Below are positions 1 to 9,301 of a stretch of DNA of 64,000 nt, piece by piece. Source of the stretch: Moraxella sp. (GTDB lineage Bacteria; Pseudomonadota; Gammaproteobacteria; Pseudomonadales; Moraxellaceae); assembly GCA_030528385.1 (NCBI GenBank), contig JAUMYZ010000001.1, positions 62,001 to 126,000 of the forward strand. Direction: 5' to 3'. The stretch's first letter is position 1; every line of letters begins with the position of its first letter. The notes below the pieces were generated by a model. That model saw only the letters and a list, made by a program, of their open reading frames with translations. It had not been told where the DNA came from and did not search any database. The translations under genes were made by a program, and so were the position numbers.

Positions 1-966
1 CAGGCACGTCTGCTAGAAGCGGAGCTAAGAGCCTTGCAAGTGCCCTATAAGCTCTCTGGCGGTACGTCGTTTTTTTCGCGCACTGAGATTAAAGACGTGA
101 TGAGTTATTTGCGTATCATTTTAAACCCTGATGACGATACGGCGTTTTTGCGAGTGATTAACACGCCCAAGCGTGGCATAGGCTCGGCAACCTTAGAAAA
201 ACTGGGACTGCTTGCCCAAGAATATGGCATTTCTTTGTTGGTGGCGTGTGGGCATTCTGGCTTAAGGGCAGCACTTGGCACCAAAGCGGCAAACACTTTG
301 CAAGATTTTGCCCAGTTTATTGAGCATTATACCCGTGAGCTGTATGACAATCTTGACCCCATGCCACTGGTGCGACAGATGGTGGTAGAAACAGGTTATA
401 TTGATTATGTCAAAGCCGACAGCAAAACCCCCCAACAAGAAAAAAACCGCCTAGATAACATTGAAGCACTATACAGCTCCATCAGTTCACTCATTGACCG
501 AGCCGAAGATGATGATGAGCGTGGTATTGAGGCGGTCATTCGCAAAATGATGCTGCTTGATATGCTAGAGCAACAGCAAGAAGAAGAAAATACCAACAAA
601 GTCAATCTGATGACTTTGCACGCCGCCAAAGGGCTAGAATTTGATTATGTGTATATCATCGGTGTAGAGGAGGACATTTTGCCCCATCGCAATTCTATCG
701 CAGGCGAGAGCATTGAAGAGGAACGCCGTTTGATGTATGTGGGTATTACCCGAGCACGCCTTGAGCTGACCCTATTGATGGCAAAAAAACGCCGAGCGGG
801 CAAGGAGTTTAGACAAAGCACACCATCGCGTTTTTTGGACGAATTGCCGCTTGAGCACGTTGACTATCCTGCCAAGCAACGACGCAGCAGCCAAGACCCC
901 AAACAAGTTGCCAACGATTATCTTAAAAACATTCAAGCCATGCTGGCTGCCAAACGTGGCAGTTGA
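1..966 (+). CDS. rep: ATP-dependent DNA helicase Rep, C-terminal part (5' end outside window)
   Basis: This is a superfamily 1A 3'-5' DNA helicase that helps replication forks past obstacles. The reading frame is open to the left edge, so only the last 321 residues of a protein of roughly 670 are present. Visible helicase motifs are LMTLHAAKGLEF (motif V region) and EERRLMYVGITRAR (motif VI). The segment SGGTSFFSRTEIKD and the end NIQAMLAAKRG match Rep rather than UvrD. The first ATP-binding motifs lie outside the window. It converges with metF, and a hairpin terminator separates the two genes. Confidence 0.93.
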   Translation, partial: QARLLEAELRALQVPYKLSGGTSFFSRTEIKDVMSYLRIILNPDDDTAFLRVINTPKRGIGSATLEKLGLLAQEYGISLLVACGHSGLRAALGTKAANTLQDFAQFIEHYTRELYDNLDPMPLVRQMVVETGYIDYVKADSKTPQQEKNRLDNIEALYSSISSLIDRAEDDDERGIEAVIRKMMLLDMLEQQQEEENTNKVNLMTLHAAKGLEFDYVYIIGVEEDILPHRNSIAGESIEEERRLMYVGITRARLELTLLMAKKRRAGKEFRQSTPSRFLDELPLEHVDYPAKQRRSSQDPKQVANDYLKNIQAMLAAKRGS

Positions 967-1010
967 TGGTGCTTGTAACCAAAAATAAATCAACCTTGTC
1001 AATCAAACCG

Positions 1011-1053
1011 CAACACGCTTTGGGCTAGCCAAGCGTGTTGTGATTTATTTGTT
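1011..1053. terminator. Rho-independent terminator between rep and metF
   Basis: A 10-bp inverted repeat, CAACACGCTT and AAGCGTGTTG (1011-1020 and 1031-1040), is followed by a T-rich tract on the + strand. It lies between two convergent genes and may serve both, although its U tract favours rep. Confidence 0.7.
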
Positions 1054-1063
1054 TAAGATTGGT

Positions 1064-2008
1064 TTAAACCAGCCCCAACACTTCTACCAGCTCTTTGTTG
1101 GGCTTGACGGCATTCATGCTATAAAAATGCAAACTGGGCACGCCTTCGGCAATCAGTTTTTGGCATAAGTTATACACCACTTCAAAACCAAACTGACGAA
1201 TGGCTTTATTGTCATCGCCAAAGTCGGCAAGCTGTTTTCTGATATAGCGGGGAATGTCTGCTCCAGCACTGTCAGCAAAACGAATCAGATTACTTGCCTT
1301 GGTGATGGGCATAATCCCTGCGATGATGGGGAATTTGTCTTGGTGAATGCCCCGTTTGCCAAGCTCATCACGCAAAAACAGATAGCTGTCCACATTATAA
1401 AAAAACTGGGTGATGGCTTCGTTTGCTCCTGCATGATATTTATCCGCTAGCACGTCAATGTCTGCCTTAAAAGAGCGGGCTTGGGGGTGCATTTCTGGAT
1501 AGGCGGCGACTTTGATGGCAAAATGCTCGCCGCTGTGCTCACGGATATACTTGACCAAATCCAAGGCATAAGGCAACTCGCCATAGCCCACCATGCCAGA
1601 CGGCAAATCGCCACGCAGTGCCACCACGCGATTGACCCCCAACGACTTATAATAGTCCAGCAGCTCGCCAATTTCACGTTTGCCATCGCCGATACAGGAC
1701 ATATGCGGGGCAATCGGCGTGTCGGATTTTTCGCTTAGGGCTTTGACAATGCCGAGTGTGCGTTCACGGGTTGAGCCACCTGCCCCATAGGTTACGCTAA
1801 AATAAGTGGGATTTAGGGCGTTTAGGGTGTCAAAGGTGTCCAGCAGTTTGTGCTGGGCGTCATCGCTTTTGACGGGAAAAAACTCAAAAGAAAACGGCAC
1901 TTTGGCGGTCTTTGCTGGGCTGTTTGTGTGGCTTGTGGTTTGTAAGTCGTTTTTTAGCTCACCGAGTAGGCTCTCAATGGCGTGGAGTTTTTGTAGGGTG
2001 TGTGTCAT
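1064..2008 (-). CDS. metF: Methylenetetrahydrofolate reductase
   Basis: MetF reduces 5,10-methylene-THF to 5-methyl-THF with FAD and NADH, feeding methyl groups to methionine synthase. The 314-residue product carries SFEFFP near residue 40 (the catalytic Glu region), VTYGAGGST, ALRGD and FYSMN, all hallmarks of the family, and its length is about normal. The open frame extends 76 codons further upstream, but that part does not resemble MetF. The ATG at 2008 puts the conserved core at the usual distance, although its ribosome binding site is weak. ahcY, in the same methyl cycle, lies about 3.6 kb away. Confidence 0.93.
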   Translation of the reverse strand: MTHTLQKLHAIESLLGELKNDLQTTSHTNSPAKTAKVPFSFEFFPVKSDDAQHKLLDTFDTLNALNPTYFSVTYGAGGSTRERTLGIVKALSEKSDTPIAPHMSCIGDGKREIGELLDYYKSLGVNRVVALRGDLPSGMVGYGELPYALDLVKYIREHSGEHFAIKVAAYPEMHPQARSFKADIDVLADKYHAGANEAITQFFYNVDSYLFLRDELGKRGIHQDKFPIIAGIMPITKASNLIRFADSAGADIPRYIRKQLADFGDDNKAIRQFGFEVVYNLCQKLIAEGVPSLHFYSMNAVKPNKELVEVLGLV

Positions 2009-2172
2009 ATGGCAACTCTTGGGTGGTTGATGGTGGTAATCAATAGAAAAATTGACAGGAGAAAACTGTTGATTATAACAAAGTTTGCTGGTGGCGTTCA
2101 TGAAAAATTGGCAACTTATGTTTAGTGATTGACATAACAGGCTTGGCGTGTTTTGTTGTTTGGGTGATTTAC

Positions 2173-2197
2173 AAGGGGTAAAAATACCCTTTATAAT
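2173..2197 (+). promoter_or_regulatory. Putative promoter with overlapping palindrome before the DUF4189-like gene
   Basis: A consensus -10 box TATAAT lies at 2192-2197. The imperfect inverted repeat AAGGGGTA-N4-TACCCTTT (2173-2180 and 2185-2192) abuts and overlaps it, a position typical of a repressor site. No convincing -35 box is visible. Confidence 0.4.
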
Positions 2198-2228
2198 GGT
2201 AGGGAATTTATCATAAAGGTAGGGCACG

Positions 2229-2945
2229 ATGAACAAACACAGATGGCGATATTTTGGTGGGTTTGTGCTTTTGGTATTGGCACAGCAGGCGTGGGCAAAT
2301 TATGTGGACAGCGACAGCACTTTTCGCAAACAAACACAAGGCTATCTTATCGCTGGGGTGATAAAGCAGTGGGGCGAGCCAAACAGGGTCAATGGTAACT
2401 GGTACATATGGCGTGATTGTGCTCAAACGGGGGTGATTATCACCGCCAAAGACCCTGCCAGTGGCACATATCGCAGTTATCCTGAAACGGCGTGCTGCAC
2501 ACAGTCGTTTAAGGTGGTTGATGGCGTGATTGAAGGCTACAAAAGCTCGGGTCGCGGTAGGTGTTTTAATGCCCTAAATTACCAAACGGTGCAAAGCTAT
2601 GGCAAAGCGGCGGTTTATGGCGCGGTGGGTTTGCATATTGATAAGGCAGGACAGCTGACAATCCCTTGGAGCGTGCAGGCAGATAAGCAGACAGTTCATG
2701 GGCATTTGCGTGAAGATTGTGCTGGACGTTGTGATAAGGTGGTAGAATTTCATAAAACTTGTCTGGCGATGGCACACCCACAGGGCAAAGACAAAGAGCT
2801 GGGCAGTTATGTGTCAGTTACGCACAAAGACGCCAATACCGCCACCAGCCAAGCCAAAGCCCGCTGCGAAAAGGGCGGACAGGCGTGCAAGATGGTGGTT
2901 TGGGACAGTAAGGTGGGCAATACCGCTTTATGTGCTTTGCCTTGA
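2229..2945 (+). CDS. Secreted protein with C-terminal DUF4189-like domain
   Basis: The 238-residue product starts with a clear signal peptide (basic start, hydrophobic core GGFVLLVLA, cleavage after AWA near residue 23), so it should be periplasmic or secreted. The mature part contains about ten cysteines. The last 60 residues (CLAMAHPQG, then a QAKARCEKGGQACKMV stretch) resemble the DUF4189 family, in which a paired-Cys fold is expected. Its molecular role is unknown. A good ribosome binding site, AAGGTAGG, precedes the ATG. The gene is transcribed divergently from metF, from its own putative promoter. Confidence 0.75.
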   Translation: MNKHRWRYFGGFVLLVLAQQAWANYVDSDSTFRKQTQGYLIAGVIKQWGEPNRVNGNWYIWRDCAQTGVIITAKDPASGTYRSYPETACCTQSFKVVDGVIEGYKSSGRGRCFNALNYQTVQSYGKAAVYGAVGLHIDKAGQLTIPWSVQADKQTVHGHLREDCAGRCDKVVEFHKTCLAMAHPQGKDKELGSYVSVTHKDANTATSQAKARCEKGGQACKMVVWDSKVGNTALCALP

Positions 2946-3149
2946 TGTGGCACTTTAAAAGTGTGCCAATCAGATTTTGTGTTCGGACTTAAGTCTGCCC
3001 AGTCTGGGCAAATCGTACCATTGACGAGCTCATGGCAAACGTTTGCTTTTTGGCATATTTTTTGAACCAGAACCCCTTGATGTTTTTATCATTGTGCCAA
3101 AATCATTTTGTATTAAAAACCATTGTATCAAAAATTATCATGTCAAATA

Positions 3150-3182
3150 AAAACACCTTACAAGCAGGCAAGGTGTTTTTTG
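3150..3182. terminator. Terminator between the DUF4189-like gene and msrAB
   Basis: AAAACACCTT (3150-3159) pairs with AAGGTGTTTT (from 3170), with a 10-nt loop, T-rich on the + strand and A-rich upstream, so it can work in both directions. The 300-bp gap 2946-3246 also holds a weak hairpin at 2948-2968 and a second stem, CATGGTT/AACCATG (3221-3238), followed by T residues. No gene is seen in the gap. Confidence 0.75.
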
Positions 3183-3246
3183 GCATGGTTAAATTTGGGG
3201 TGCTTTTAAGTTTTTCAACACATGGTTGATTAACCATGCTTTTTGT

Positions 3247-4905
3247 TTAGGGCGTGGCAGGCTTAATCAGCGGCAACAACGCCCCATAGCCGTGTTTTTC
3301 CATGTCCGCTTTGGGAATGAATTTTAACGCGTCGCCATTGATACAGTAACGCAGCCCGCCCCGTGCCTTTGGACCATCAGGGAAAACGTGTCCTAAGTGT
3401 GAGTTCGCCACTCGTGAACGCACTTCGGTGCGTATCATGTTATAACTTAGGTCTTTGTGCTCGCTGATGACTTGTGGGGCGATGGGCTTGGTAAAACTTG
3501 GCCAGCCACAGCCTGAGTTGTATTTGTCGGTGGATAAAAACAGTGGCTCACCGCTGACCACGTCCACATACAGCCCATCATCAAACAGATGGTCATAAGC
3601 ATGACTAAACGCCCGCTCGGTGCCTGCTTGTTGGGTAATGCGGTATTGCTCGGCGGTTAGGGTGTTTTTTAAGTTGGTCTTGTCAAAATTTTGATAGCGT
3701 TTGGGGTCAAGAGTTGTCTCTATGCTGTCAGCGGGGGTAAGGGTGTTTTTGACGATTTTATCGTTGGCAAGGCTTAAATCCACATGGCAATAGCCATTAG
3801 GATTTTTAGCCAGATAGTCTTGGTGGTATTCTTCGGCATCGCTAAAATCGGCTAGGGGCAAGTTTTCAACAGCGATAGGCTTGGTGTGTTTGCTTTGTAA
3901 GTCCGCCAATGCCTTGTCAATCACCGCCTTGTCTGCCACATCGGTATAATACACACCGGTGCGGTATTGCATGCCACGGTCATTGCCTTGTTTATTGACG
4001 CTGGTTGGGTCAATGATTCTAAAATAATATTGTAGCAAGGTGTCCAAGTCCACCTTATCAGCGTCATAAGTAACTTTGACCGTCTCGGCGTGTCCAGAGC
4101 CTGCGATGACTTGCTCATAGGTGGGGTTTGTGCCTGTGCCGTTGGCATAACCGCTGACCGCGTCAATCACGCCATCAATGCGTTCCATGTAGGCTTCCAC
4201 GCCCCAAAAACAGCCCCCCGCCAAATAAATGGTTTTGGTATTCATCTGACCCTTGGCATTGTAGCGTGTGTCATCGTTTTTTTGTGGCATGGTGGTTTGA
4301 CTGCTGTGGGCTTTTAGCTCGTTTAGGGCGTTGGGGTTGTTTGCTAAGTAATCCACTTGGGCTTGGCTAAAATTGCCTTTGTTAAGATAAACAAGTTCGC
4401 CATGCTTGTCCAGTACCACCCAGCTAGGATACACTTGTATGCCCAACTGTTTAATCAGCTGACCGCTGTCATCAATGAGCACAGGCAACTTGGGATAGTC
4501 GCCCTGCACGCCTTGATACCACTGGCGAAATTCGGCGGTGGATTTTTCGTTTAAATGCGTGGGGCTGGCAACAGTGATGACATTAAAGCCAGAGAGCTTG
4601 GGGTTGTTGTGCCAGTGGTGCGTCTCTTCTAGCGTGGCAAGGCATAGTGGACACCAGCTTGCCCAAAATTTAATCAATGTGGGTTTATTAGGGTCAATGA
4701 CCGCTTTGCCTGTGTCGCCCAATTTTTCGGTGAGTTGGGGCAGGGCGAACAGTTGTGATAAGGTGTGATTGGGTAGCATATCTTGGCTCTTGATGGGTTG
4801 GGGGTGAACTTCGCTGGGTTTGCCACAGGCGGATAACATGCCAAGGCTGGCAAGTGTACCAAAACCGATGGCACAGACATGAGCAAGTAAGCGTGGTGTT
4901 GCCAT
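3247..4905 (-). CDS. msrAB: Trifunctional thioredoxin-MsrA-MsrB methionine sulfoxide reductase lipoprotein (PilB-like)
   Basis: This envelope enzyme reduces both S and R epimers of methionine sulfoxide. The 552-residue product has a lipoprotein signal with lipobox LSAC (Cys27). A TlpA/thioredoxin domain (about 50-200) carries WASWCPLC, an MsrA domain (about 222-375) carries GGCFWG, and an MsrB domain (about 410-545) carries SGCGWPSF and the catalytic Cys in RYCIN. The MsrB part has [10 protein letters not shown] where zinc-type MsrBs have a CxxC pair, so it is the zinc-free type seen in Neisseria PilB. The N-terminal domain probably receives electrons from a DsbD-like protein (known for the Neisseria homologue). 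It appears to be a single-gene unit with its own 5' region. Confidence 0.93.
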   Translation of the reverse strand: MATPRLLAHVCAIGFGTLASLGMLSACGKPSEVHPQPIKSQDMLPNHTLSQLFALPQLTEKLGDTGKAVIDPNKPTLIKFWASWCPLCLATLEETHHWHNNPKLSGFNVITVASPTHLNEKSTAEFRQWYQGVQGDYPKLPVLIDDSGQLIKQLGIQVYPSWVVLDKHGELVYLNKGNFSQAQVDYLANNPNALNELKAHSSQTTMPQKNDDTRYNAKGQMNTKTIYLAGGCFWGVEAYMERIDGVIDAVSGYANGTGTNPTYEQVIAGSGHAETVKVTYDADKVDLDTLLQYYFRIIDPTSVNKQGNDRGMQYRTGVYYTDVADKAVIDKALADLQSKHTKPIAVENLPLADFSDAEEYHQDYLAKNPNGYCHVDLSLANDKIVKNTLTPADSIETTLDPKRYQNFDKTNLKNTLTAEQYRITQQAGTERAFSHAYDHLFDDGLYVDVVSGEPLFLSTDKYNSGCGWPSFTKPIAPQVISEHKDLSYNMIRTEVRSRVANSHLGHVFPDGPKARGGLRYCINGDALKFIPKADMEKHGYGALLPLIKPATP

Positions 4906-4980
4906 AAAAGCTCCTTATTGTTGACTTATCTTTAAGACGCTTTTGATGGGGTAAATCTTACAAAATGATGAAATTGCGTG

Positions 4981-5568
4981 TTAGTTGGCCAATATGATTA
5001 CCGTATCATCGGGGTTGTCGTGATTGGCAAAGGCAAATGGCAAAGATAAAGGGTGCTGCATTAGTTGTGCCAGCGTGGTGTTGAGCAGTACGCTGTACAC
5101 ATAGTCGCAGGCAACGGTGCGTGTTTGGTTGGACATTTGCCAATCGGGGTCAAAGTCAAAATAAGGGGCAATGCACATGCCTTCAAGCACAACATCAAAA
5201 TCACTTGCCCAATCGCTGTTTGGGTCTTGGTCAAATCGTATGCATAAAAATAAATTGCCCGTACTGGCATCAGAGCCATCATAATAATATTCATAATAAA
5301 AGGCTTTGATGGTGTCGTCTGTTTTGGCAATGTCAGTGGCTTGGGTGAGCAGTTTGTTGATGTCGCTGGCAAAGGCACCCATATCGGTAACGGCTGATAA
5401 GGTGCGTTGGTATTGTTCGGGGCTGGCGTAGTGCTTTAATAATTCTTGCCAAAAATTCACCAAACCTTTGCTGTCATGGTTGGCGACAAACTGCTGGGTG
5501 AGTGCTTTTTTGTGTGCGTCATAGGCTAGCCAGTCTTGACTGTCTAGGGCATTAATCAATGTTTGCAT
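4981..5568 (-). CDS. Hypothetical cytosolic protein, 195 aa
   Basis: I do not recognise this family. The protein is acidic and rich in Asp, Tyr and Trp, with no signal peptide or membrane segment. A helical N-terminal half (residues 1-90) is followed by a region with FYYEYYYDG and FDFDPDW that looks beta-rich. It lies downstream of the ahcY terminator in the same orientation and upstream of msrAB, with short gaps on both sides. Nothing in the context assigns a function. The clean frame and spacing support a real gene. Confidence 0.7.
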   Translation of the reverse strand: MQTLINALDSQDWLAYDAHKKALTQQFVANHDSKGLVNFWQELLKHYASPEQYQRTLSAVTDMGAFASDINKLLTQATDIAKTDDTIKAFYYEYYYDGSDASTGNLFLCIRFDQDPNSDWASDFDVVLEGMCIAPYFDFDPDWQMSNQTRTVACDYVYSVLLNTTLAQLMQHPLSLPFAFANHDNPDDTVIILAN

Positions 5569-5594
5569 AAAACGTCCTTATTCAAATGGGCTAC

Positions 5595-5622
5595 AAAAAG
5601 CGGTAACGAATTTACCGCTTTT
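5595..5622 (-). terminator. Terminator of ahcY
   Basis: AAAAGCGGTAA and TTACCGCTTTT form an 11-bp stem with a 5-nt loop. On the minus strand it is followed by T residues just past the ahcY stop codon. Confidence 0.85.
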
Positions 5623-5632
5623 GTTTGATGGC

Positions 5633-6994
5633 TTAGTATTTATACTCGTCCGATTTAAAGGGGCCATCAATAGGTACGCCGATATAGTTGGCTTGCTCGG
5701 CGGTGAGTTTGGTTATCACGCCATTAAAGCCTGCGACCATGGCGGCGGCGACTTCTTCGTCCAGTTTTTTGGGCAGGACTTTGACATACACGCTGTCGGC
5801 TTTTTTGTCGGCAGGCAAATCGGCAAATTTTTCCTTATAAAGGTGCATTTGAGCCAGCACCTGATTGGCAAATGAGCCGTCCATGATGCGTGATGGGTGT
5901 CCTGTGGCGTTGCCTAAGTTTACTAGGCGACCTTCAGATAGGATAATTAGATAATCATCATCGCTATCAGAGCGATAGACTTGGTGGACTTGGGGTTTGA
6001 CTTCCACCCAACGCCAAGTTTTACGCATAAAGTCGGTGTCAATCTCGGTATCAAAATGACCGATGTTACACACCACAGCGGTGGATTTGAGTGCTGTTAG
6101 CATTTCAGCGTTGCAGACGTGATAATTGCCTGTGGTGGTAACGATTAAATCGGTGTCTTGTAGTAGGGCGGTGTTTACGCCTTGGGCTTGCTCGCCACCC
6201 ACAAAGGGCGACACCACTTCGTAGCCGTCCATACACGCTTGCATGGCACAAATGGGGTCAATCTCCGACACACGCACAATCATGCCTTCTTGGCGTAGCG
6301 ACTGGGCAGAGCCTTTGCCGACATCACCATAGCCAATCACCAAGGCACGCCGACCAGACAAGAGCATGTCCGTGCCACGTTTGATGGCGTCATTGAGACT
6401 GTGGCGACAGCCGTATTTGTTGTCATTTTTGGATTTGGTAACGGCGTCATTGACGTTGATGGCAGGGACTTTAAGCGCACCTTTGGCAAGCATATCTAGT
6501 AAACGGTGTACGCCTGTGGTGGTCTCTTCGCTCACGCCATGAATGCTGTCTAGCATTTGTGGGTATTTGTCATGGATAAGTGCAGTCAAATCACCGCCAT
6601 CGTCCAAAATCAAATTGGCGTCCCACAGTTTGCCGTCTTTGTGGATTTGTTGCTCTAAGCACCACTGATATTCTTCTTCGGTCTCGCCTTTCCACGCAAA
6701 CACAGGTATGCCCGCCGCCGCAATCGCCGCCGCCGCATGGTCTTGGGTGGAGAAAATATTGCACGATGTCCAGCGAACGTCTGCCCCCAGTGCGACCAAA
6801 GTTTCAATCAACACGGCGGTTTGAATGGTCATATGGATACAGCCGACGATTTTTGCCCCTTTTAGGGGTTGCTCACTGGCATAGCGTTTACGCAAGCCCA
6901 TCAAGGCGGGCATTTCAGTTTCGGCAAGTTTAATCTCTTTGCGACCAAACTCGGCAAGTGTGATGTCGGCGACTTTATAATCAACAGTTGTCAT
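5633..6994 (-). CDS. ahcY: Adenosylhomocysteinase (SAH hydrolase)
   Basis: AhcY hydrolyses S-adenosylhomocysteine to adenosine and homocysteine, closing the activated methyl cycle. The 453-residue protein has the family features in order: the substrate-binding region [26 protein letters not shown], the NAD-binding Rossmann motif [15 protein letters not shown] (near residue 240), [10 protein letters not shown], and the C-terminal ending SDEYKY that contributes to the NAD site of the neighbouring subunit. The upstream gene reads in the same direction but has its own terminator at 7166-7194, so ahcY is probably transcribed from the 6995-7160 gap. No SAH riboswitch was recognised there. Confidence 0.95.
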   Translation of the reverse strand: MTTVDYKVADITLAEFGRKEIKLAETEMPALMGLRKRYASEQPLKGAKIVGCIHMTIQTAVLIETLVALGADVRWTSCNIFSTQDHAAAAIAAAGIPVFAWKGETEEEYQWCLEQQIHKDGKLWDANLILDDGGDLTALIHDKYPQMLDSIHGVSEETTTGVHRLLDMLAKGALKVPAINVNDAVTKSKNDNKYGCRHSLNDAIKRGTDMLLSGRRALVIGYGDVGKGSAQSLRQEGMIVRVSEIDPICAMQACMDGYEVVSPFVGGEQAQGVNTALLQDTDLIVTTTGNYHVCNAEMLTALKSTAVVCNIGHFDTEIDTDFMRKTWRWVEVKPQVHQVYRSDSDDDYLIILSEGRLVNLGNATGHPSRIMDGSFANQVLAQMHLYKEKFADLPADKKADSVYVKVLPKKLDEEVAAAMVAGFNGVITKLTAEQANYIGVPIDGPFKSDEYKY

Positions 6995-7082
6995 CTTAAA
7001 AACCTTTTGAACCTAAAAAATATGTGATTAGATGTCGTTGATTATTTTTAAATTTGGTCATTTAAAAAAGCAAGCCTGACCG

Positions 7083-7114
7083 CTGTGCAATCATCATCAA
7101 TCATGATGACACAG
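7083..7114. promoter_or_regulatory. Long inverted repeat upstream of ahcY
   Basis: CTGTG-CAA-TCATCAT, a 5-nt loop CAATC, then ATGATGA-CACAG form a 12-bp stem with one 3-nt bulge, about 90 bp before the ahcY start. It could be an operator or a leader hairpin. It has no T tract and does not look like a terminator. Confidence 0.35.
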
Positions 7115-7165
7115 GGTTGCAACATCTCTTGCGTGCGTCATTATAACAAATTTTAAACATCAAAC

Positions 7166-7194
7166 AAAAACGGCAAGCCAAGCCTGCCGTTTTG
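7166..7194 (-). terminator. Terminator of the btuB-like gene
   Basis: AAAACGGCA and TGCCGTTTT form a 9-bp stem with a 9-nt loop, followed on the minus strand by TTTTTGTTTG, immediately after the receptor stop codon. Confidence 0.85.
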
Positions 7195-7200
7195 GGTGGC

Positions 7201-9063
7201 TTAGTAGCTGACGGTAACCGAGCCAAAGAAGTTGCGACCGTCTTCGCCATAAGTTGTGCCATAACCTTTGGCGGTGCTGTATTTTTTGTCAAATACATTG
7301 TTAATGCGACCTGTCAGGCGAACATTGGGACTGATTTGGTAGTTGCCCACCACGTTCACCAAACCATAGCTGTCCACAGGGTGCTGTTCGCTGGTGTCAT
7401 AATAGTATTTGCCAACGTATTGATATTCACCGCGTACATCAAAGTTGCCTTGCCCATAGCCTGCATAGACCAGCCCTTTGTGTTTGGGGCGAATGGCGAG
7501 CGATTTGCCGTGAGAGAAGCCGCCACTGTCATCAACTGACCTTTGGTAATCATAGCTAAAGCCCAGCAGGTAGTTGTCTAAATACCAATCGCTGGTCAGG
7601 GTTGCACCTTGGGTTTTGGCTTTGTTGATGTTGCGGTTTTTACCAGCAAAGGTGGTGGGGTCGGTCATAAACCAAGCAATCAAATCATTGACCCTGTTGC
7701 GATAAAGCGTCAGACGTGTTCTTTGTTGGTTGTCTTTGTATTCGCCAAACAGCTCGTAATTGTGGCTTTTTTCGGGGTTTAGGTTGGGATTGCCAGAGCT
7801 GGGGTTGTAGGCTTCGTTAAAACTTGGAGCTCTAAACCCTTTGGCGTAGCTGGCACCAGCACGCAGATTGGGCATGATATGATAGGCAATGCCAGCGTTG
7901 TAGGTGGTGTTTTTGCCGTATTGGGAGCTGTCGTCATAACGCACAAACACTTGACCGTCTAGTTGATTGGTGCTCGTTTGATAGCCTGCAAAGACGCTGT
8001 TGGTGTTTCTTTTGTTTTGACGATAAGTGTTGGTAGAGCCTAAGTTTTGCTGTTGTCTTTCTAGTCCGCCAATGAGCGTACCAACGGGCAGAGCGTGGCT
8101 GGCGGTCAAGCCCCATTGCTGTTGTTTGCTGTCAAAATGACCTGTGTTTGTGCCACCAGCAAAGTTGTCGCTTTTATCCCAAGATTGCCCATAGTGCAGT
8201 TTTAGCCAGTTGTTGTCTTGGTAGTGCCAAGTGGCAAACACTTGAGATGCCCCGTTTTTTTGTTTGGCGTACAAGTCGCTTTGGCTGGTGTAGATGTTGT
8301 CATAATCGCTGGTGGATTTGGCGTATAGGACACTGGCTCCAACGTCTAGTTGCTCGTTGATTTTGTGTCCTGCCGATAGACTCACACTGCTGCTTTTAAA
8401 GCCGTCTTTGTCGCTTTGGCTGAGAGCAGCAGGCTCGGTAATGGCGTTAATGCCGTCAGTTTTGTTGTGTCCTGCCGAGATGGTAAGGTGTGAGCTTTCG
8501 TTTTTGATACTGCCAACAGCTCCAGCGTTGATGTGTTTGTGTGAGCCAACGCCAAGCGTGGCAGACGCATGAATACCGTCTTTGTTGGCCTTTTTGGTGA
8601 AAATCTGTATCACGCCACCCACAGCGTCCGCCCCATAAATGCTAGAGCCTGACGCACCATGAACAATCTCAATGCGTTCAATTTGCTCGCTAGGCAGTAA
8701 AGACAAGGCAGGCGAGCCTGTGGACAAAGACGCATAACGTGTGCCATCAATCAGCACCAAGATGGATTTGCCATCAAAACCACGCAAATAAAAGTTACTT
8801 GCTTTGCCTGTACCGCCATTGGTATAGTGGCTAATGCCTGCTTGACTTTTTAGCACATCAAGCACGCTTTGACCTTGATGGCGTGCTAGGTCGCTGGCGG
8901 TGATGACGGTGGTTTGGGCGATGACGTTGCCTACCTTAGTGGGTGTGCGTGTGGCGGTAATGACCATTTCATCAAGCACCACATGGGGCGCGTCTTTGGC
9001 CATCGCAGGCAATGTGGGGGTCAGTAGAGCAACAATGCAGGTGTATAAATAACGATTTGGCAT
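7201..9063 (-). CDS. btuB: TonB-dependent outer-membrane receptor, BtuB-like
   Basis: This 22-strand outer-membrane receptor probably imports cobalamin (vitamin B12) with TonB energy. The 620-residue protein has a signal peptide ending in AMA near residue 22, a TonB box with DEMVITATR, and a plug domain with VLIDGTRYASLSTGSPALSL, ERIEIVHGASGSSIYG and GGVIQIFTK. The long barrel ends in the usual terminal aromatic (VTVSY). The overall pattern and length fit BtuB best, but substrate cannot be proven from sequence. No cobalamin riboswitch is visible upstream. A TATAAT box reads on the minus strand at 9097-9102. Nearby metF and ahcY make cobalamin-dependent methionine synthesis a plausible use. 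Confidence 0.82.
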   Translation of the reverse strand: MPNRYLYTCIVALLTPTLPAMAKDAPHVVLDEMVITATRTPTKVGNVIAQTTVITASDLARHQGQSVLDVLKSQAGISHYTNGGTGKASNFYLRGFDGKSILVLIDGTRYASLSTGSPALSLLPSEQIERIEIVHGASGSSIYGADAVGGVIQIFTKKANKDGIHASATLGVGSHKHINAGAVGSIKNESSHLTISAGHNKTDGINAITEPAALSQSDKDGFKSSSVSLSAGHKINEQLDVGASVLYAKSTSDYDNIYTSQSDLYAKQKNGASQVFATWHYQDNNWLKLHYGQSWDKSDNFAGGTNTGHFDSKQQQWGLTASHALPVGTLIGGLERQQQNLGSTNTYRQNKRNTNSVFAGYQTSTNQLDGQVFVRYDDSSQYGKNTTYNAGIAYHIMPNLRAGASYAKGFRAPSFNEAYNPSSGNPNLNPEKSHNYELFGEYKDNQQRTRLTLYRNRVNDLIAWFMTDPTTFAGKNRNINKAKTQGATLTSDWYLDNYLLGFSYDYQRSVDDSGGFSHGKSLAIRPKHKGLVYAGYGQGNFDVRGEYQYVGKYYYDTSEQHPVDSYGLVNVVGNYQISPNVRLTGRINNVFDKKYSTAKGYGTTYGEDGRNFFGSVTVSY

Positions 9064-9191
9064 AGGGCTAACCTTAAATTAAAAATAAAACTGCTTATTA
9101 TACCCAAAAATTGACCGAATTTATTTGGTTTTGCTTGAAATTTTTTACAATCTGCGTGAATGCTTGTCATGATGTCAGCAATATAAAATAT

Positions 9192-9205
9192 TATGTTATA
9201 ACATA
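9192..9205. promoter_or_regulatory. Perfect 14-bp palindrome upstream of the alcohol dehydrogenase gene
   Basis: TATGTTATAACATA is its own reverse complement. It sits in the very AT-rich gap between the divergent btuB-like and adh genes, about 100 bp before the adh start, so it is a candidate operator. Confidence 0.35.
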
Positions 9206-9301
9206 TATAAAAAATATTTTGCTTTTTGCTTTACTTTGTAGGCGAATAATTGTATGCTGGAAAGACAAATTGCAACAATCAACCAGTCAATAGGAGTTCT
9301 C

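Noticed and set aside
3032-3229. 65-codon frame in the gap before msrAB
   Set aside because: It runs through a strong terminator hairpin and has no start signal.
9064-9250. Cobalamin riboswitch before the btuB-like gene
   Set aside because: The AT-rich leader is too short and no B12-box-like sequence is visible.
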